Shown one piece after another: positions 19,554-27,674 of a stretch of DNA of 55,326 nucleotides (positions are counted from its first letter, which is position 1; each line of letters starts with the position of its first letter). The stretch comes from Pseudomonadota bacterium. Its GTDB lineage: Bacteria > Desulfobacterota > Binatia > Binatales > Binataceae. The DNA lies in the NCBI GenBank assembly GCA_021324885.1, contig JAJPIF010000022.1, positions 262,659-317,984 on the forward strand, given 5' to 3'. The notes below the pieces were generated by a model. That model did no database searches. It was given only the letters and a program-made list of their open reading frames with translations, and was not told where the DNA came from. Position numbers and translations under genes: made by a program.

Positions 19554-20335
19554 CTGAAGCCAATATCCGAGAAATTCTCAATCAGGTCGCCGACGGGACC
19601 CTCAGTGTCGCGCAGGGTCTCTCTCGCCTGCGCCATCTGCCCTTTGCCGATCTCGGCTTTGCCAAAGTTGATCTCCATCGCGCGATCCGCCGCGGCGTTC
19701 CCGAAGTCGTCTTCGGCGAGCGCAAGACCCCGGCGCAGATCATCGCTATCGGACGCCGCGTGATCGAAGCCGGACACAGCCTGATTGTGACCCGGCTCGA
19801 CGCCGTCAAGGCCCGCCTGGTGGCGCGCAAGTTCAAGGGCTTCGATTATCATGAGGAGGCGCAGGTCGGGATCGTGCGCGTCGCCCCACAGCTGCCGCCT
19901 TCCGGCCATGGCACCGTGATGGTGGTAAGCGCGGGCACCTCCGACATTCCGGTGGCCGAGGAAGCCGCCATCTGCGCCGAGATGTTCGGCAATCGGGTGT
20001 CCCGGCTGTACGACGTGGGGGTAGCCGGATTGCATCGCCTGACCGACAATCTCGACCTGCTGGCCGCCGCCAGCGTCCTGATCGTGGTGGCCGGGATGGA
20101 GGGGGCGCTGCCCTCGGTTGTCGCGGGCCTGATCGACAAACCTGTGATCGCGGTGCCGACCAGTGTCGGGTACGGCGTTGCGATGGGCGGTATCGCGCCG
20201 CTGCTGGGCATGCTCAATGCCTGCGCGGGCGGAGTCGTGGTGGTCAACATCGATAATGGATTCGGCGCGGCGATGGCGGCGACGCTGATCAACCGCGTGG
20301 GTCTGGATCGGAGCAAGTCCGATGGCCGGCCCTAA
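19550..20335 (+). CDS. larB: Nickel-pincer cofactor biosynthesis protein LarB
   Basis: A 261-residue LarB. The N-terminal half has the family pattern [21 protein letters not shown] and [15 protein letters not shown]. The C-terminal half is the PurE-like domain ([59 protein letters not shown]). LarB carboxylates and hydrolyses nicotinic acid adenine dinucleotide, the first step to the nickel-pincer nucleotide of LarA-type racemases. It overlaps the upstream transporter by 4 bp and the downstream kinase-like gene by 14 bp, a tightly coupled operon. No larC, larE or larA is visible here, so the partner genes must lie elsewhere or be absent. Confidence 0.92.
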   Translation: MTEANIREILNQVADGTLSVAQGLSRLRHLPFADLGFAKVDLHRAIRRGVPEVVFGERKTPAQIIAIGRRVIEAGHSLIVTRLDAVKARLVARKFKGFDYHEEAQVGIVRVAPQLPPSGHGTVMVVSAGTSDIPVAEEAAICAEMFGNRVSRLYDVGVAGLHRLTDNLDLLAAASVLIVVAGMEGALPSVVAGLIDKPVIAVPTSVGYGVAMGGIAPLLGMLNACAGGVVVVNIDNGFGAAMAATLINRVGLDRSKSDGRP

Positions 20336-21653
20336 GGAGGTCAAATCGCTCACCAGCGGACGCGCCCGCCGCGCGATCAAGATGGGCGGTCTCGCCTCGC
20401 AGGTCGGATCGAACTACCTGTGGACTTCACTGCGCAAACCATTTCAGAGCCCGGACGCTCACACCAGGGCCCTGCTCGATACTCATCTGAAGAATGCGCG
20501 TCTGATCGTCGAAAGCTCCAAGGAACTGCGCGGCGCCTTCCTCAAGCTGATCCAGATGCTTTCGATGCGCGAGGACATCCTGCCCGCCGAAGCGCTGCAA
20601 GTGCTGAGCGTCACCCAGGCGGGCGTTCCCGCGATGGACTACGCGACCATCTCCGAGCAGATTCGCAGCGAACTGGGTAAAAGGCCCGAGCAGTTATTTG
20701 CCAGCTTCGATCGCAAAGCATTTGCCGCCGCCTCGCTGGGCCAGGTCCATCGCGCGACGCTGAAAAGCGGTGAGCAGGTCGCGGTCAAAATTCAGTACCC
20801 CGGTGTCGAGCAGACGGTGGGACAGGACCTCAAGAACCTCAAGCTGCTGCTCACCACTTTGAAGGCGATCGCCCATGACCTGATGCGTCAGAAGATCGAC
20901 GTGCGCACGCTCTACGCCGAGTTGGAGGAACGGCTGACCGAGGAGCTCGACTACGAGCACGAAGCCGTGAACATGAAGACCTTCGCCGATCTGCTCCGCG
21001 ATGATCCTGAGGTCATGATTCCACGGGTTTTCCCCCAATTCAGTTCGCGCCGCGTGCTGACCATGACCTTCCTCGACGGTTATCCCCTGACCGATGTCTT
21101 CGCGCCAATAGTTGACGCCGAACTCAAGGAGTGGGTGGTGCGCAAGTATTTCACCCTTATTTGGCGGCAGATTCTGGAATTCGGCGTGCTGCACACCGAC
21201 CCTCATCCAGGCAATTACCTGGTTACGTTTCATCCGCGCCTGGGTATCCTCGATTTCGGTTCGATCCGACGCTTTCCCGAACCTGTGCGCAAAGCCCACC
21301 TCAAGCTGGCGCGCGCGCTTTTGGCCAACGACGATTGCGCGATGGCCCAAGCGCTGATTGCGCTGGGTTACCTGGATCGCAATCAGCCGCCCGCGCCGAT
21401 GATCCAGATCGTCCGCATCCTGTTCGAGCCGGTGCTGGTCAACCGCCGCTTCGACCCCAAGAAGTATCAATCGGTGGCTAAGGCGGCCACCGTGGGCGAG
21501 ATCGCGCTGCAAAACCGCCTGTACAAATCTCCCGCTCACAGCGTGTTTCTGATCCGCACCTTGATTGGCGCCGAGGGCATTGTGAGGCAGCTGGGTGTGG
21601 CGGCGAACTATCACGCGATGTTCCGCCAGTGTGTCGAAAGCGTCCGGGGCTGA
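20322..21653 (+). CDS. ABC1/UbiB-family atypical kinase/ATPase
   Basis: A 443-residue UbiB-family protein. The alanine-rich loop AAASLGQVH (135-143), VAVKIQ with Lys156, and the catalytic and metal segments [11 protein letters not shown] and LDFGSIRR are intact. The family's KxGQ motif reads KLIQ at 75-78, with the usual glycine replaced by isoleucine. UbiB proteins are ATPases or kinases supporting quinone and lipid metabolism at the membrane. The ATG overlaps larB by 14 bp, with GGAG about 9 bases upstream. Its substrate and link to larB are unknown. The family call is strong; the consequence of the motif change is a question. Confidence 0.9.
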   Translation: MAGPKEVKSLTSGRARRAIKMGGLASQVGSNYLWTSLRKPFQSPDAHTRALLDTHLKNARLIVESSKELRGAFLKLIQMLSMREDILPAEALQVLSVTQAGVPAMDYATISEQIRSELGKRPEQLFASFDRKAFAAASLGQVHRATLKSGEQVAVKIQYPGVEQTVGQDLKNLKLLLTTLKAIAHDLMRQKIDVRTLYAELEERLTEELDYEHEAVNMKTFADLLRDDPEVMIPRVFPQFSSRRVLTMTFLDGYPLTDVFAPIVDAELKEWVVRKYFTLIWRQILEFGVLHTDPHPGNYLVTFHPRLGILDFGSIRRFPEPVRKAHLKLARALLANDDCAMAQALIALGYLDRNQPPAPMIQIVRILFEPVLVNRRFDPKKYQSVAKAATVGEIALQNRLYKSPAHSVFLIRTLIGAEGIVRQLGVAANYHAMFRQCVESVRG

Positions 21654-21662
21654 GCGCCTCCG

Positions 21663-22520
21663 ATGGCTGGTGCTTCCACGATGCCGCTCGAATTAATCCA
21701 ACGCCTCGAGCGCCATCGTGATTTTCATTTTCGGCGCACGCGCGACCGGCGTGTGAAGTCGGAGAGCGAGGCGCTCAAATTCATTAGCGAAGTTGGATTC
21801 TGCACCGCGTTTACTGCCGGCCTTGAGGTGCCCTGCCTGCGCGAGGCGATCGTGGGCGAACGCGAGCCGCCATTGCCCCATCGCATCCAGCACGACCACG
21901 CGATCGGAATGACCTGGCGCCTCAAGGATGTTCTCACCGCGAGAGGAGCCGTCTATTACGGCAAGGCGATTGCCGGCAGACCCGCGTTTATCGCGCCGCG
22001 GATGCTTCCCGCGTTCCTGCGCTTGCGCGTCGATCGCGCCTCTTACCTGACGGCCTTTCGCCGCGGCAATCTGAGCCTGTGTGCCAAGCAGATCATGGAC
22101 GCGCTGCGGCGCCGTCGGCTTGCTACGACGCGGCAACTGAAATTCACGTCGGGCTGCGAGCGGCCGTCGCGGCGCGCCGAATTCGACCGGGCGATCAAGG
22201 AACTGCAGCAGAAGTTTCTAATCCTCAAAATCGAGGAGCGCTATGAGCCTTTCACTTATGTCTGGAGCACGATGGATTATCGATGGAGCGACGCGATGGC
22301 GCAGGCTCGGAGCCTGCGCCCGCTCCAGGCTGCGTATGACGTCATAAAAAACTATTTTTTAATAGCTGGGTACGGCAATCAGCGTAAGATCGCGAGCGTA
22401 TTGGGGATCGAACCGGAGCTGACGCGCAAGGCAATCACCCGGTTGATCCGTGAGGGACTGGTAACGGACGGCTCGACGCGGGACCTCTACGCGCTGAGCG
22501 AAAAACATTTGCACGCGTAA
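21663..22520 (+). CDS. AlkZ-related winged-helix DNA-binding protein
   Basis: A 285-residue protein starting 9 bp after the UbiB-like gene. The blocks EALKFISEVGFCTAF, AIGMTWRLKD, GAVYYGKAIAGRPAFI and EFDRAIKELQQKFLILK resemble the AlkZ/YcaQ-related group of winged-helix proteins, kin to DNA interstrand-crosslink glycosylases. The C-terminus (GNQRKIASVLGI, LTRKAITRLIREGLV) is a further winged helix. I do not see the AlkZ catalytic QxQ/QxD motif with confidence, so glycosylase activity is not claimed. It lies 190 bp upstream of lexA on the same strand, suggesting a DNA-damage context. Recognition is from memory of family pattern, not a search. Confidence 0.6.
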   Translation: MAGASTMPLELIQRLERHRDFHFRRTRDRRVKSESEALKFISEVGFCTAFTAGLEVPCLREAIVGEREPPLPHRIQHDHAIGMTWRLKDVLTARGAVYYGKAIAGRPAFIAPRMLPAFLRLRVDRASYLTAFRRGNLSLCAKQIMDALRRRRLATTRQLKFTSGCERPSRRAEFDRAIKELQQKFLILKIEERYEPFTYVWSTMDYRWSDAMAQARSLRPLQAAYDVIKNYFLIAGYGNQRKIASVLGIEPELTRKAITRLIREGLVTDGSTRDLYALSEKHLHA

Positions 22521-22576
22521 CTAATTCCAATTTCGATTTTTTTGTATCCGTTTCCGCGCTAAGATGGTCGATGCTC

Positions 22577-22610
22577 TTGACCCTTCGCCAGATTTTCGCC
22601 ACAATCTGGC
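22577..22610 (+). promoter_or_regulatory. Putative lexA promoter with overlapping palindromic operator
   Basis: TTGACC (22577-22582) and CACAAT (22600-22605) are spaced by 17 bases, a sigma70-like promoter matching 5 and 4 of 6 consensus positions. A perfect inverted repeat, GCCAGATT (22587-22594) and AATCTGGC (22603-22610) with an 8-base centre, covers the spacer and the -10. A repressor bound there would block transcription. Autoregulation by LexA is the simple reading. The sequence resembles none of the classical SOS boxes I know (CTG-N10-CAG, GAAC-N4-GTTC, GTTC-N7-GTTC). Confidence 0.45.
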
Positions 22611-22710
22611 ACGACTAAACGTAACCGGTGGATGTGGGGAGGTTGGCTGCCGCGGTCTAGACGAGAAAAGCTGCGGCGAGAAAATCAAGATAACGGGAGC
22701 ATGCTTGAAC

Positions 22711-23319
22711 ATGGCGACGTTGACAAAAAGGCAGAAGCAGCTTCTGGATTACCTCAACGATTACATCCGGCAGTTCGGCTACGCTCCAACCCTTCAGGAA
22801 ATCGGGTCCTATTTCGGACTTTCCTCGCTGGCTACGATCCATAAACATCTGAAGAACCTCGAAGCCAAGGGAGTGATCAAGCGCAAATGGAATCACAGTC
22901 GGGCGCTGGAGATGGTCAACGAAACTGCGCAGGGTACGGCGCGCGAATTGCCGATGCTCGGCTACGTCGCGGCAGGCACGCCGATCGAACCGGTGGAAGG
23001 CAATGATTCGATCACGGTTCCCGAGGAATTCATCCGCCGGCAGAACACCTTCTGTCTGAGAGTTAAGGGCGAATCGATGATCGACGAGGGCATTCGTGAC
23101 GGCGATTACATCATCGTGGAAGGCCGCGACTCCGCCGACAACGGTGAGACCGTGGTGGCGTTGGTCAACGGTGAGGCAACGGTGAAAAAATTCTACCGGG
23201 AACAGGGTGGGCGCATCCGCCTGGAACCCGCTAACGTCACGATGCAGCCGATCTACGCTTCAGAGGAAGAACTCACGGTACGCGGCGTAGTAGTCGGCCT
23301 GATGCGCCATTACCGGTAA
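22711..23319 (+). CDS. lexA: SOS-response repressor LexA
   Basis: A 202-residue LexA. The N-terminal winged helix (TKRQKQLLDYLNDYI, TLQEIGSYFGLSS, ATIHKHLKNLEAKG) binds operators. The S24 peptidase half has the autocleavage bond Ala88-Gly89 in VAAGTP, catalytic Ser122 in GESMID and Lys159 in ATVKKFY; the 37-residue Ser-Lys distance equals that of E. coli. RecA-stimulated cleavage should therefore be intact. ATG 22711 fits the family start; a TTG at 22705 sits closer to the GGGAG at 22695-22699 and may be used instead. A palindromic promoter region lies 100 bp upstream and a strong hairpin follows the stop. Confidence 0.96.
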   Translation: MATLTKRQKQLLDYLNDYIRQFGYAPTLQEIGSYFGLSSLATIHKHLKNLEAKGVIKRKWNHSRALEMVNETAQGTARELPMLGYVAAGTPIEPVEGNDSITVPEEFIRRQNTFCLRVKGESMIDEGIRDGDYIIVEGRDSADNGETVVALVNGEATVKKFYREQGGRIRLEPANVTMQPIYASEEELTVRGVVVGLMRHYR

Positions 23320-23333
23320 GACCTCGCGGCGTT

Positions 23334-23372
23334 GGCTGCGTGGGACAGGCGGAAAACCTGTCCAACGCAGCC
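23334..23372. terminator. Strong hairpin between convergent genes, part of a dispersed repeat
   Basis: Arms 23334-23349 and 23357-23372 pair over 16 bp with one mismatch around a 7-base loop (CGGAAAA). It lies 14 bp after the lexA stop and 8 bp before the convergent LLM gene's stop, so it can serve both. There is no long T tract. The motif TGCGTGGGACAGGC recurs at 31735. Confidence 0.6.
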
Positions 23373-23380
23373 CTGCAGCT

Positions 23381-24796
23381 CTACACCCGGATCGACTCGT
23401 CGCGTTTGGGAGCGCGCTTGAGCGCTTCCCAATCCACCAGCGGTTCGTATTGCGTTCCGGCCACGAACGGACGCGAGCCAGGCTGGCGCTCGAACGGATC
23501 GACGATGCCCAGTTCCTTGGCGTATTCGCGCAACTCCGGCAGTACTTCCTGGCCCATCAGGCGCATGCTGTTGCGGCGTTGCTCGCGGGTCAGCGGCCCC
23601 TGCGCCTGGAACAGACCGAGGACGCCCGGACGCAGCACCTCCATGATCAGGCGCAGCTTGGGCAGCACCGATTTAGGCGTGCCGATAATAATCTGAAAGC
23701 CCGCCTGCGCCTTGCCATAGTTGGCCAGGATCTTGGCCTTGGCCTCTTCGATACCGATCTCGCCGCGCTGCAGGCGATGGCGAGTGTCGCCCTGCCTGCG
23801 TTCCGCCCGCCGCTTGGCGCGTTCCTCCGGCGGCACATCTTCGCGCGAACGTTGCAGCGTTTCCGACGTGATGCCTAAAAAGCCGTAATCGCTCTGCGAA
23901 GCGAACAGCCGGCGGTTGGCTTCCTTTGAATTATAACCGGGCGGCAGGGTCCATTCGGGACGCGAGAAGTTCGCGCCGCCGCCGCCGAACAACGCCGCTT
24001 TGCCCTGCTCCTGCGCCTCTTCTTCGGTGTCAGCAAGATGCACCTGCTGCAGATAGCCGAAGTTCTCGCTGCCCGCCTGATATCCGTGTTCCGCGGCGAC
24101 TTTGCCGTACAGATTCCACAGGTCTACCGTCAGATGCAGAGATGTACCCAGTCCGATGTAGGGATACTTGCGCTCGGCGCACCAGGTCACGGTCTCGCCG
24201 CTGATGATGCCCGGGATCCAGATCGGCGGACGCGGTTTTTGATAAGGCAGCGTCCACGGATTGACGAACCGGTAAGTGAAGTGCTTGCCCTCCCAGCGGA
24301 ACGGACCCGGACGCGTCCAGCAGGCGAGCACCAGGTCATGCGCTTCGTTGAAGTACTCGCGGTTGTAAGCGGGGTTGGCATTGTGGAAGACCTGCTCGCT
24401 GCCGGCGCCGCGAACCCATCCGGGAACCAGCCGCCCGTGCGAAATCAAATCGATGGTCGCCAGTTCCTCGGCAAGGCGCACGGGATTCTTAACGATCGGC
24501 AGCGGATTGCCGAGCAGCACGATGCGGACTTTTTTGGTGATGCGCGCCAGGATCGCCGCCTCGACGTCCATCACGCCGCCCATGCAGAACGGGGTGCCGT
24601 GATGCTCGTTGAGCATCACGCCGTCGAATCCCAGTTCCTCGGCATAGACCGCTTCGTCGAGATATTCATTGTAAAGCCGCGCACCGACTTCATGGTCGAA
24701 GAACTTGTTAGGCGTGCCGAAAAAGCTGCGGCTGCGGATAATTTCTTCTTCAGGAACTTCGCGATACGGACGCTCGGTGAAATACATTATAAACAT
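23381..24796 (-). CDS. LLM-class flavin-dependent oxidoreductase (long form)
   Basis: A 471-residue bacterial luciferase-like monooxygenase, longer than the other LLM proteins in this window. AEELGFDGVMLNEHHGTPF gives the family EHH strand, VRIVLLGNPLPIVKNPVRLAEELA the next barrel strands, and LVPGWVRGAGSEQ and PRPPIWIPG the later cofactor-side loops. The extra length lies in residues ~290-460, a charged helical region (PEERAKRRAERRQGD). LLM enzymes use FMNH2 or F420. AAGGAG precedes the ATG by 6 bases. Transcribed after the alpha/beta hydrolase with a 21 bp gap, it probably forms a two-gene oxidation and hydrolysis unit. Confidence 0.88.
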   Translation of the reverse strand: MFIMYFTERPYREVPEEEIIRSRSFFGTPNKFFDHEVGARLYNEYLDEAVYAEELGFDGVMLNEHHGTPFCMGGVMDVEAAILARITKKVRIVLLGNPLPIVKNPVRLAEELATIDLISHGRLVPGWVRGAGSEQVFHNANPAYNREYFNEAHDLVLACWTRPGPFRWEGKHFTYRFVNPWTLPYQKPRPPIWIPGIISGETVTWCAERKYPYIGLGTSLHLTVDLWNLYGKVAAEHGYQAGSENFGYLQQVHLADTEEEAQEQGKAALFGGGGANFSRPEWTLPPGYNSKEANRRLFASQSDYGFLGITSETLQRSREDVPPEERAKRRAERRQGDTRHRLQRGEIGIEEAKAKILANYGKAQAGFQIIIGTPKSVLPKLRLIMEVLRPGVLGLFQAQGPLTREQRRNSMRLMGQEVLPELREYAKELGIVDPFERQPGSRPFVAGTQYEPLVDWEALKRAPKRDESIRV

Positions 24797-24817
24797 GACG
24801 GTCTCCTTTCAGGGCGG

Positions 24818-25612
24818 TCAGGCGAGAAACTCGCGGACCGTCTTTAAGAACTGATCTCGTTGTTCGATTTCGGGCCGATGGCCGCAACGATCGAACACCG
24901 CCACGCGCACTTCAGTGTTGCACAGCGCCTCCTTGTATGCGGTCGCGGCGCTGACCGGCACCACGCGGTCCTCGCGGCCCCAGATGATCTGGGTGGGCAG
25001 CCCCTTAACTCCCTGCAGGAAATAGGGAAGGCTCGGATTATTGAAGATCGGCTCCCAGGCGATGCGGGCGGTTTCGGCGCGGGCGTCCTCGAACGCTTCC
25101 ATTCGCGAAGCCGAGCGCTCGCCGCCGCCGTAAAGGCTGTTGTATTCAGGCGTGGCCTCGCGATCGTATACGGTGGCATTCAGTTGGGTGCCGATAGTGA
25201 CACACAAGACGTCCATGATTTCGCCTTCGGGCGGCCTTATACCCATCGGCGCCACCAGGATCATTTTGCGGAACTGGCTGGGGTTGATCGACGCCATCTC
25301 CGCCGCCGTCCATCCGCCGATTGAAAACCCGATCACGTCGATCGGCGCCAGGCCCAGGTCGCGCAGTACCCAGCTATAAAATAGTCCGAGCTGGTTGACC
25401 GTGCGGATCGGCTCGACCCGCGGCGAATTGCCCATCCCGGGCTGGATCGGAATGATCAGCGTGCGCTCCTCGGAAAGCGCATCGTGCCAGTTGAGCCATC
25501 CGGGATGCCCGAGTTCTTCGTGCAGGACCAGCAAGGGTTTGCCGCGTCCGCCTTTGATTATTGCGAGGTCGGTCCCCGCCACGCGGGTGACTTCCTCTTT
25601 CCAGTCTGCCAT
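24818..25612 (-). CDS. Alpha/beta-hydrolase (MhpC-like C-C or ester hydrolase)
   Basis: A 264-residue alpha/beta-hydrolase. The nucleophile elbow is GFSIGG with Ser97; GREDRVVP holds the probable acid and CGHRPEIEQ the catalytic histidine. No lid-domain insertion or signal peptide is visible, so it is cytoplasmic. GGAGGT is 11 bases before the ATG. It precedes the long LLM oxidoreductase on the same transcript (21 bp gap) and is divergent from an SDR gene 200 bp away. Meta-cleavage-product hydrolase and ester hydrolase functions are both possible; the substrate is unknown. Confidence 0.85.
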   Translation of the reverse strand: MADWKEEVTRVAGTDLAIIKGGRGKPLLVLHEELGHPGWLNWHDALSEERTLIIPIQPGMGNSPRVEPIRTVNQLGLFYSWVLRDLGLAPIDVIGFSIGGWTAAEMASINPSQFRKMILVAPMGIRPPEGEIMDVLCVTIGTQLNATVYDREATPEYNSLYGGGERSASRMEAFEDARAETARIAWEPIFNNPSLPYFLQGVKGLPTQIIWGREDRVVPVSAATAYKEALCNTEVRVAVFDRCGHRPEIEQRDQFLKTVREFLA

Positions 25613-25812
25613 CTGCTAAAGGACCTCCGTTTTCGACAGCCGCGCCCGACCAATCGAGCCGCCCTTTGAGCCGTCTTGGAACTGATTCTCACCTCTTTAT
25701 ACTTGGCTTCGGTCTTTTCGGCCAGATCATCACCCGGCCTTGTTCGGTCATGGCGCGCCGCTTGGCATCCGGCGACATTAGGGATTAAGAAGTCCCCGAG
25801 GAGGACAAAACG

Positions 25813-26574
25813 ATGGCTAAGAGCGAGCGCGTAGCGATTGTCACCGGTGCTGCGCGGCCGTGGGGACTGGGCCGCTGTGCCGCGATGGGTCTGGCGGCGA
25901 AGGGCTATGATGTCGCGGTGGTCGATCTGCGGGACGATTGGGGCGAGGAAGCCGCGGCCGCGATCAGACGGGAAAAGGAGACCAGATCCGCATACATCAA
26001 AACCGATCTCCGCCAGCGCAGCGACGTCGAGGCGATGGTGACGCGGGTCATCCGCGAGTTCGGCCGCATCGACGTGCTGGCCAATGTCGCCGCGATCTGC
26101 CCCAGCGAGCGCATCGAGGATATGAAGGAAGAGACTTACGAGCAGGTCTTCAGAACCAACTTCTGGGGCACCGCATTGTGCTGCCAGGCGGTGCTCAAGC
26201 AGATGCGATCGCAAAAGAGCGGGCACATTGTCAATACAGCGTCGGGCGGCGCCATTACACCATACGCCGGTTTGGCAATGTACGGCGCCGCGAAAGCCGC
26301 GGTGATCCAGTTCAGCAAGGTGCTGGCGTTTGAAGAGGCGAAAAACGGAATTGTGGTGACGATTGTCGCACCTGGGCCGATGCATACTGCGATGGGACGG
26401 GAAAGCGGTCCCACCGAAGAGGACTTAAAGCAGCTTGGCGCGACCATGCCGCTGGGACGGCCATGCTATCCGGAAGAAGTCGCCGAGGTAATCGTGTTTG
26501 CTGCGACCAACTCGAGCAACGTGTTGACCGGCCAGACCCTGCACGCGCGCGGCGGCGCCTTGCCGATGGTCTGA
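25813..26574 (+). CDS. Short-chain dehydrogenase/reductase 1
   Basis: A 253-residue classical SDR. The nucleotide-binding TGAARPWGLG (11-20) departs slightly from TGxxxGxG, Asp38 follows the second strand (favouring NAD), and Ser144 with YGAAK (Tyr157, Lys161) forms the active site. GAGGAGG lies 8 bases before the ATG. The next SDR starts 14 bp downstream, so the two form an operon and may act on successive hydroxyl or keto groups, or as a heteromer. Substrate unknown. Confidence 0.9.
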   Translation: MAKSERVAIVTGAARPWGLGRCAAMGLAAKGYDVAVVDLRDDWGEEAAAAIRREKETRSAYIKTDLRQRSDVEAMVTRVIREFGRIDVLANVAAICPSERIEDMKEETYEQVFRTNFWGTALCCQAVLKQMRSQKSGHIVNTASGGAITPYAGLAMYGAAKAAVIQFSKVLAFEEAKNGIVVTIVAPGPMHTAMGRESGPTEEDLKQLGATMPLGRPCYPEEVAEVIVFAATNSSNVLTGQTLHARGGALPMV

Positions 26575-26588
26575 GGGGAGAATCGCAA

Positions 26589-27359
26589 ATGGCGTCAGAG
26601 AAGCATCGGGAACTCGAAGGCCGTGTTGCGCTGGTTACCGGGGCGGGCGGTGCGGGATGCGGCAGCGCGATTTCACGCCGTCTGGCGTCGGAAGGCGCGA
26701 GGATCATCGCGCTGGACAACCATGAACGCCGCGCCCGCGAGGTCGCCTCATCGATCGAGGCGGAATTCGGGGTGAAGTCGGTTGCCTGCGTCGCGGACAT
26801 CACCGATCGTCCCGCGCTGGATAAGGCCTTGGCCGCGGCAACGGATGTGATCGGCCCGGTGGACATCCTGATCAACAACGCCGCGATCAACATCCAGGGC
26901 AGTATCTTCGATTTTTCGCCCGACGATTTCGACCGGGTGTTGGCGACCGACCTTAGCGCCTGCTGGTATCTGATCCGTCAGACTATAGGCGGGATGCGGG
27001 AGCGCCGATGGGGATCGATCGTCAACATCTCGTCGATTGCCGGCTACCTGGGCGGCGCCGGCCGCGAAGCGCCCTACGGAATCGCCAAGGCCGGCCTGCA
27101 CGACCTGACCCGCGGCGTTGCGTTGGAGGGCGGCGCGCACAATATCCGCTGCAACGCGCTCGCACTAGGATTGGTGCAATCGCGCTTTGTGCAGAAGTAT
27201 ATCGACCAGTTCAAAAGCCAGATCGACCGCGTTGCGCTGCGCCGGCTGGCAACTCCGCAAGAGGTGGCCGAAGTCGTCCTGTTCCTCGTATCCGAGCGTT
27301 CCTCTTACATCACCGGCGAGATCATCAATGTCAGCGGCGGTTATTTCCTGGGCCAGTGA
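26589..27359 (+). CDS. Short-chain dehydrogenase/reductase 2
   Basis: A 256-residue classical SDR from ATG 26589; the longer open frame to 26463 overlaps the upstream gene and is rejected. TGAGGAGCGSA (18-28) is the dinucleotide loop, NNAA (97-100) the structural motif, and Ser148/Ser149 with YGIAK (Tyr163, Lys167) the catalytic set. It pairs with SDR 1 immediately upstream. LDNHE after the second strand, with Asp at position 43, suggests NAD preference. The oxidised substrate is not identifiable; FabG-type reductase activity is an alternative. Confidence 0.9.
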   Translation: MASEKHRELEGRVALVTGAGGAGCGSAISRRLASEGARIIALDNHERRAREVASSIEAEFGVKSVACVADITDRPALDKALAAATDVIGPVDILINNAAINIQGSIFDFSPDDFDRVLATDLSACWYLIRQTIGGMRERRWGSIVNISSIAGYLGGAGREAPYGIAKAGLHDLTRGVALEGGAHNIRCNALALGLVQSRFVQKYIDQFKSQIDRVALRRLATPQEVAEVVLFLVSERSSYITGEIINVSGGYFLGQ

Positions 27360-27674
27360 GCGCTTGAAAGAGCCAGGCGGCGGTCGTTCGCCTCGCCAGA
27401 GCGGGGCGAGCAGCGCGCCCAGCCGCGCTTGATTTCCAGGAAGGCGAGGAAGGTCCCATCGGAGTCCTTGAGAACACGAAGCCGGCCGCTCCCCAATGCA
27501 AGTGGAGCGTTTCGGGTCGGTTGAGAACCGCGACTCCCGGCTCTGTTCACTTTGGCTGATTCCCGGTCGATGTAATCGAGGACTCAGCCCTTTCAAACCG
27601 GCACGGCTTTGATAAGCTGACGCCTGAGCGCGATGCACAGTTATGACTAAATCCGTCTTGGAGGCTTTGCCGCG
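27360..27674. other. Non-coding stretch between SDR operon and LLM gene
   Basis: A 315 bp gap. I see no tRNA fold, no repeat shared with the rest of the window and no convincing ORF. GGAGG at its right end is the ribosome site of the next gene. A promoter for that gene probably lies here but no clear -35/-10 pair stands out. Confidence 0.5.

Noticed and set aside
22564-22710. A 49-residue N-terminal extension of LexA
   Set aside because: It would start upstream of the promoter-like site and is unlike any LexA; the family start at 22711 (or 22705) fits.
27341-27550. A 69-codon minus-strand ORF in the gap after SDR 2
   Set aside because: Part of it reads sensibly, but its end overlaps SDR 2 and it has no ribosome site; chance is more likely.
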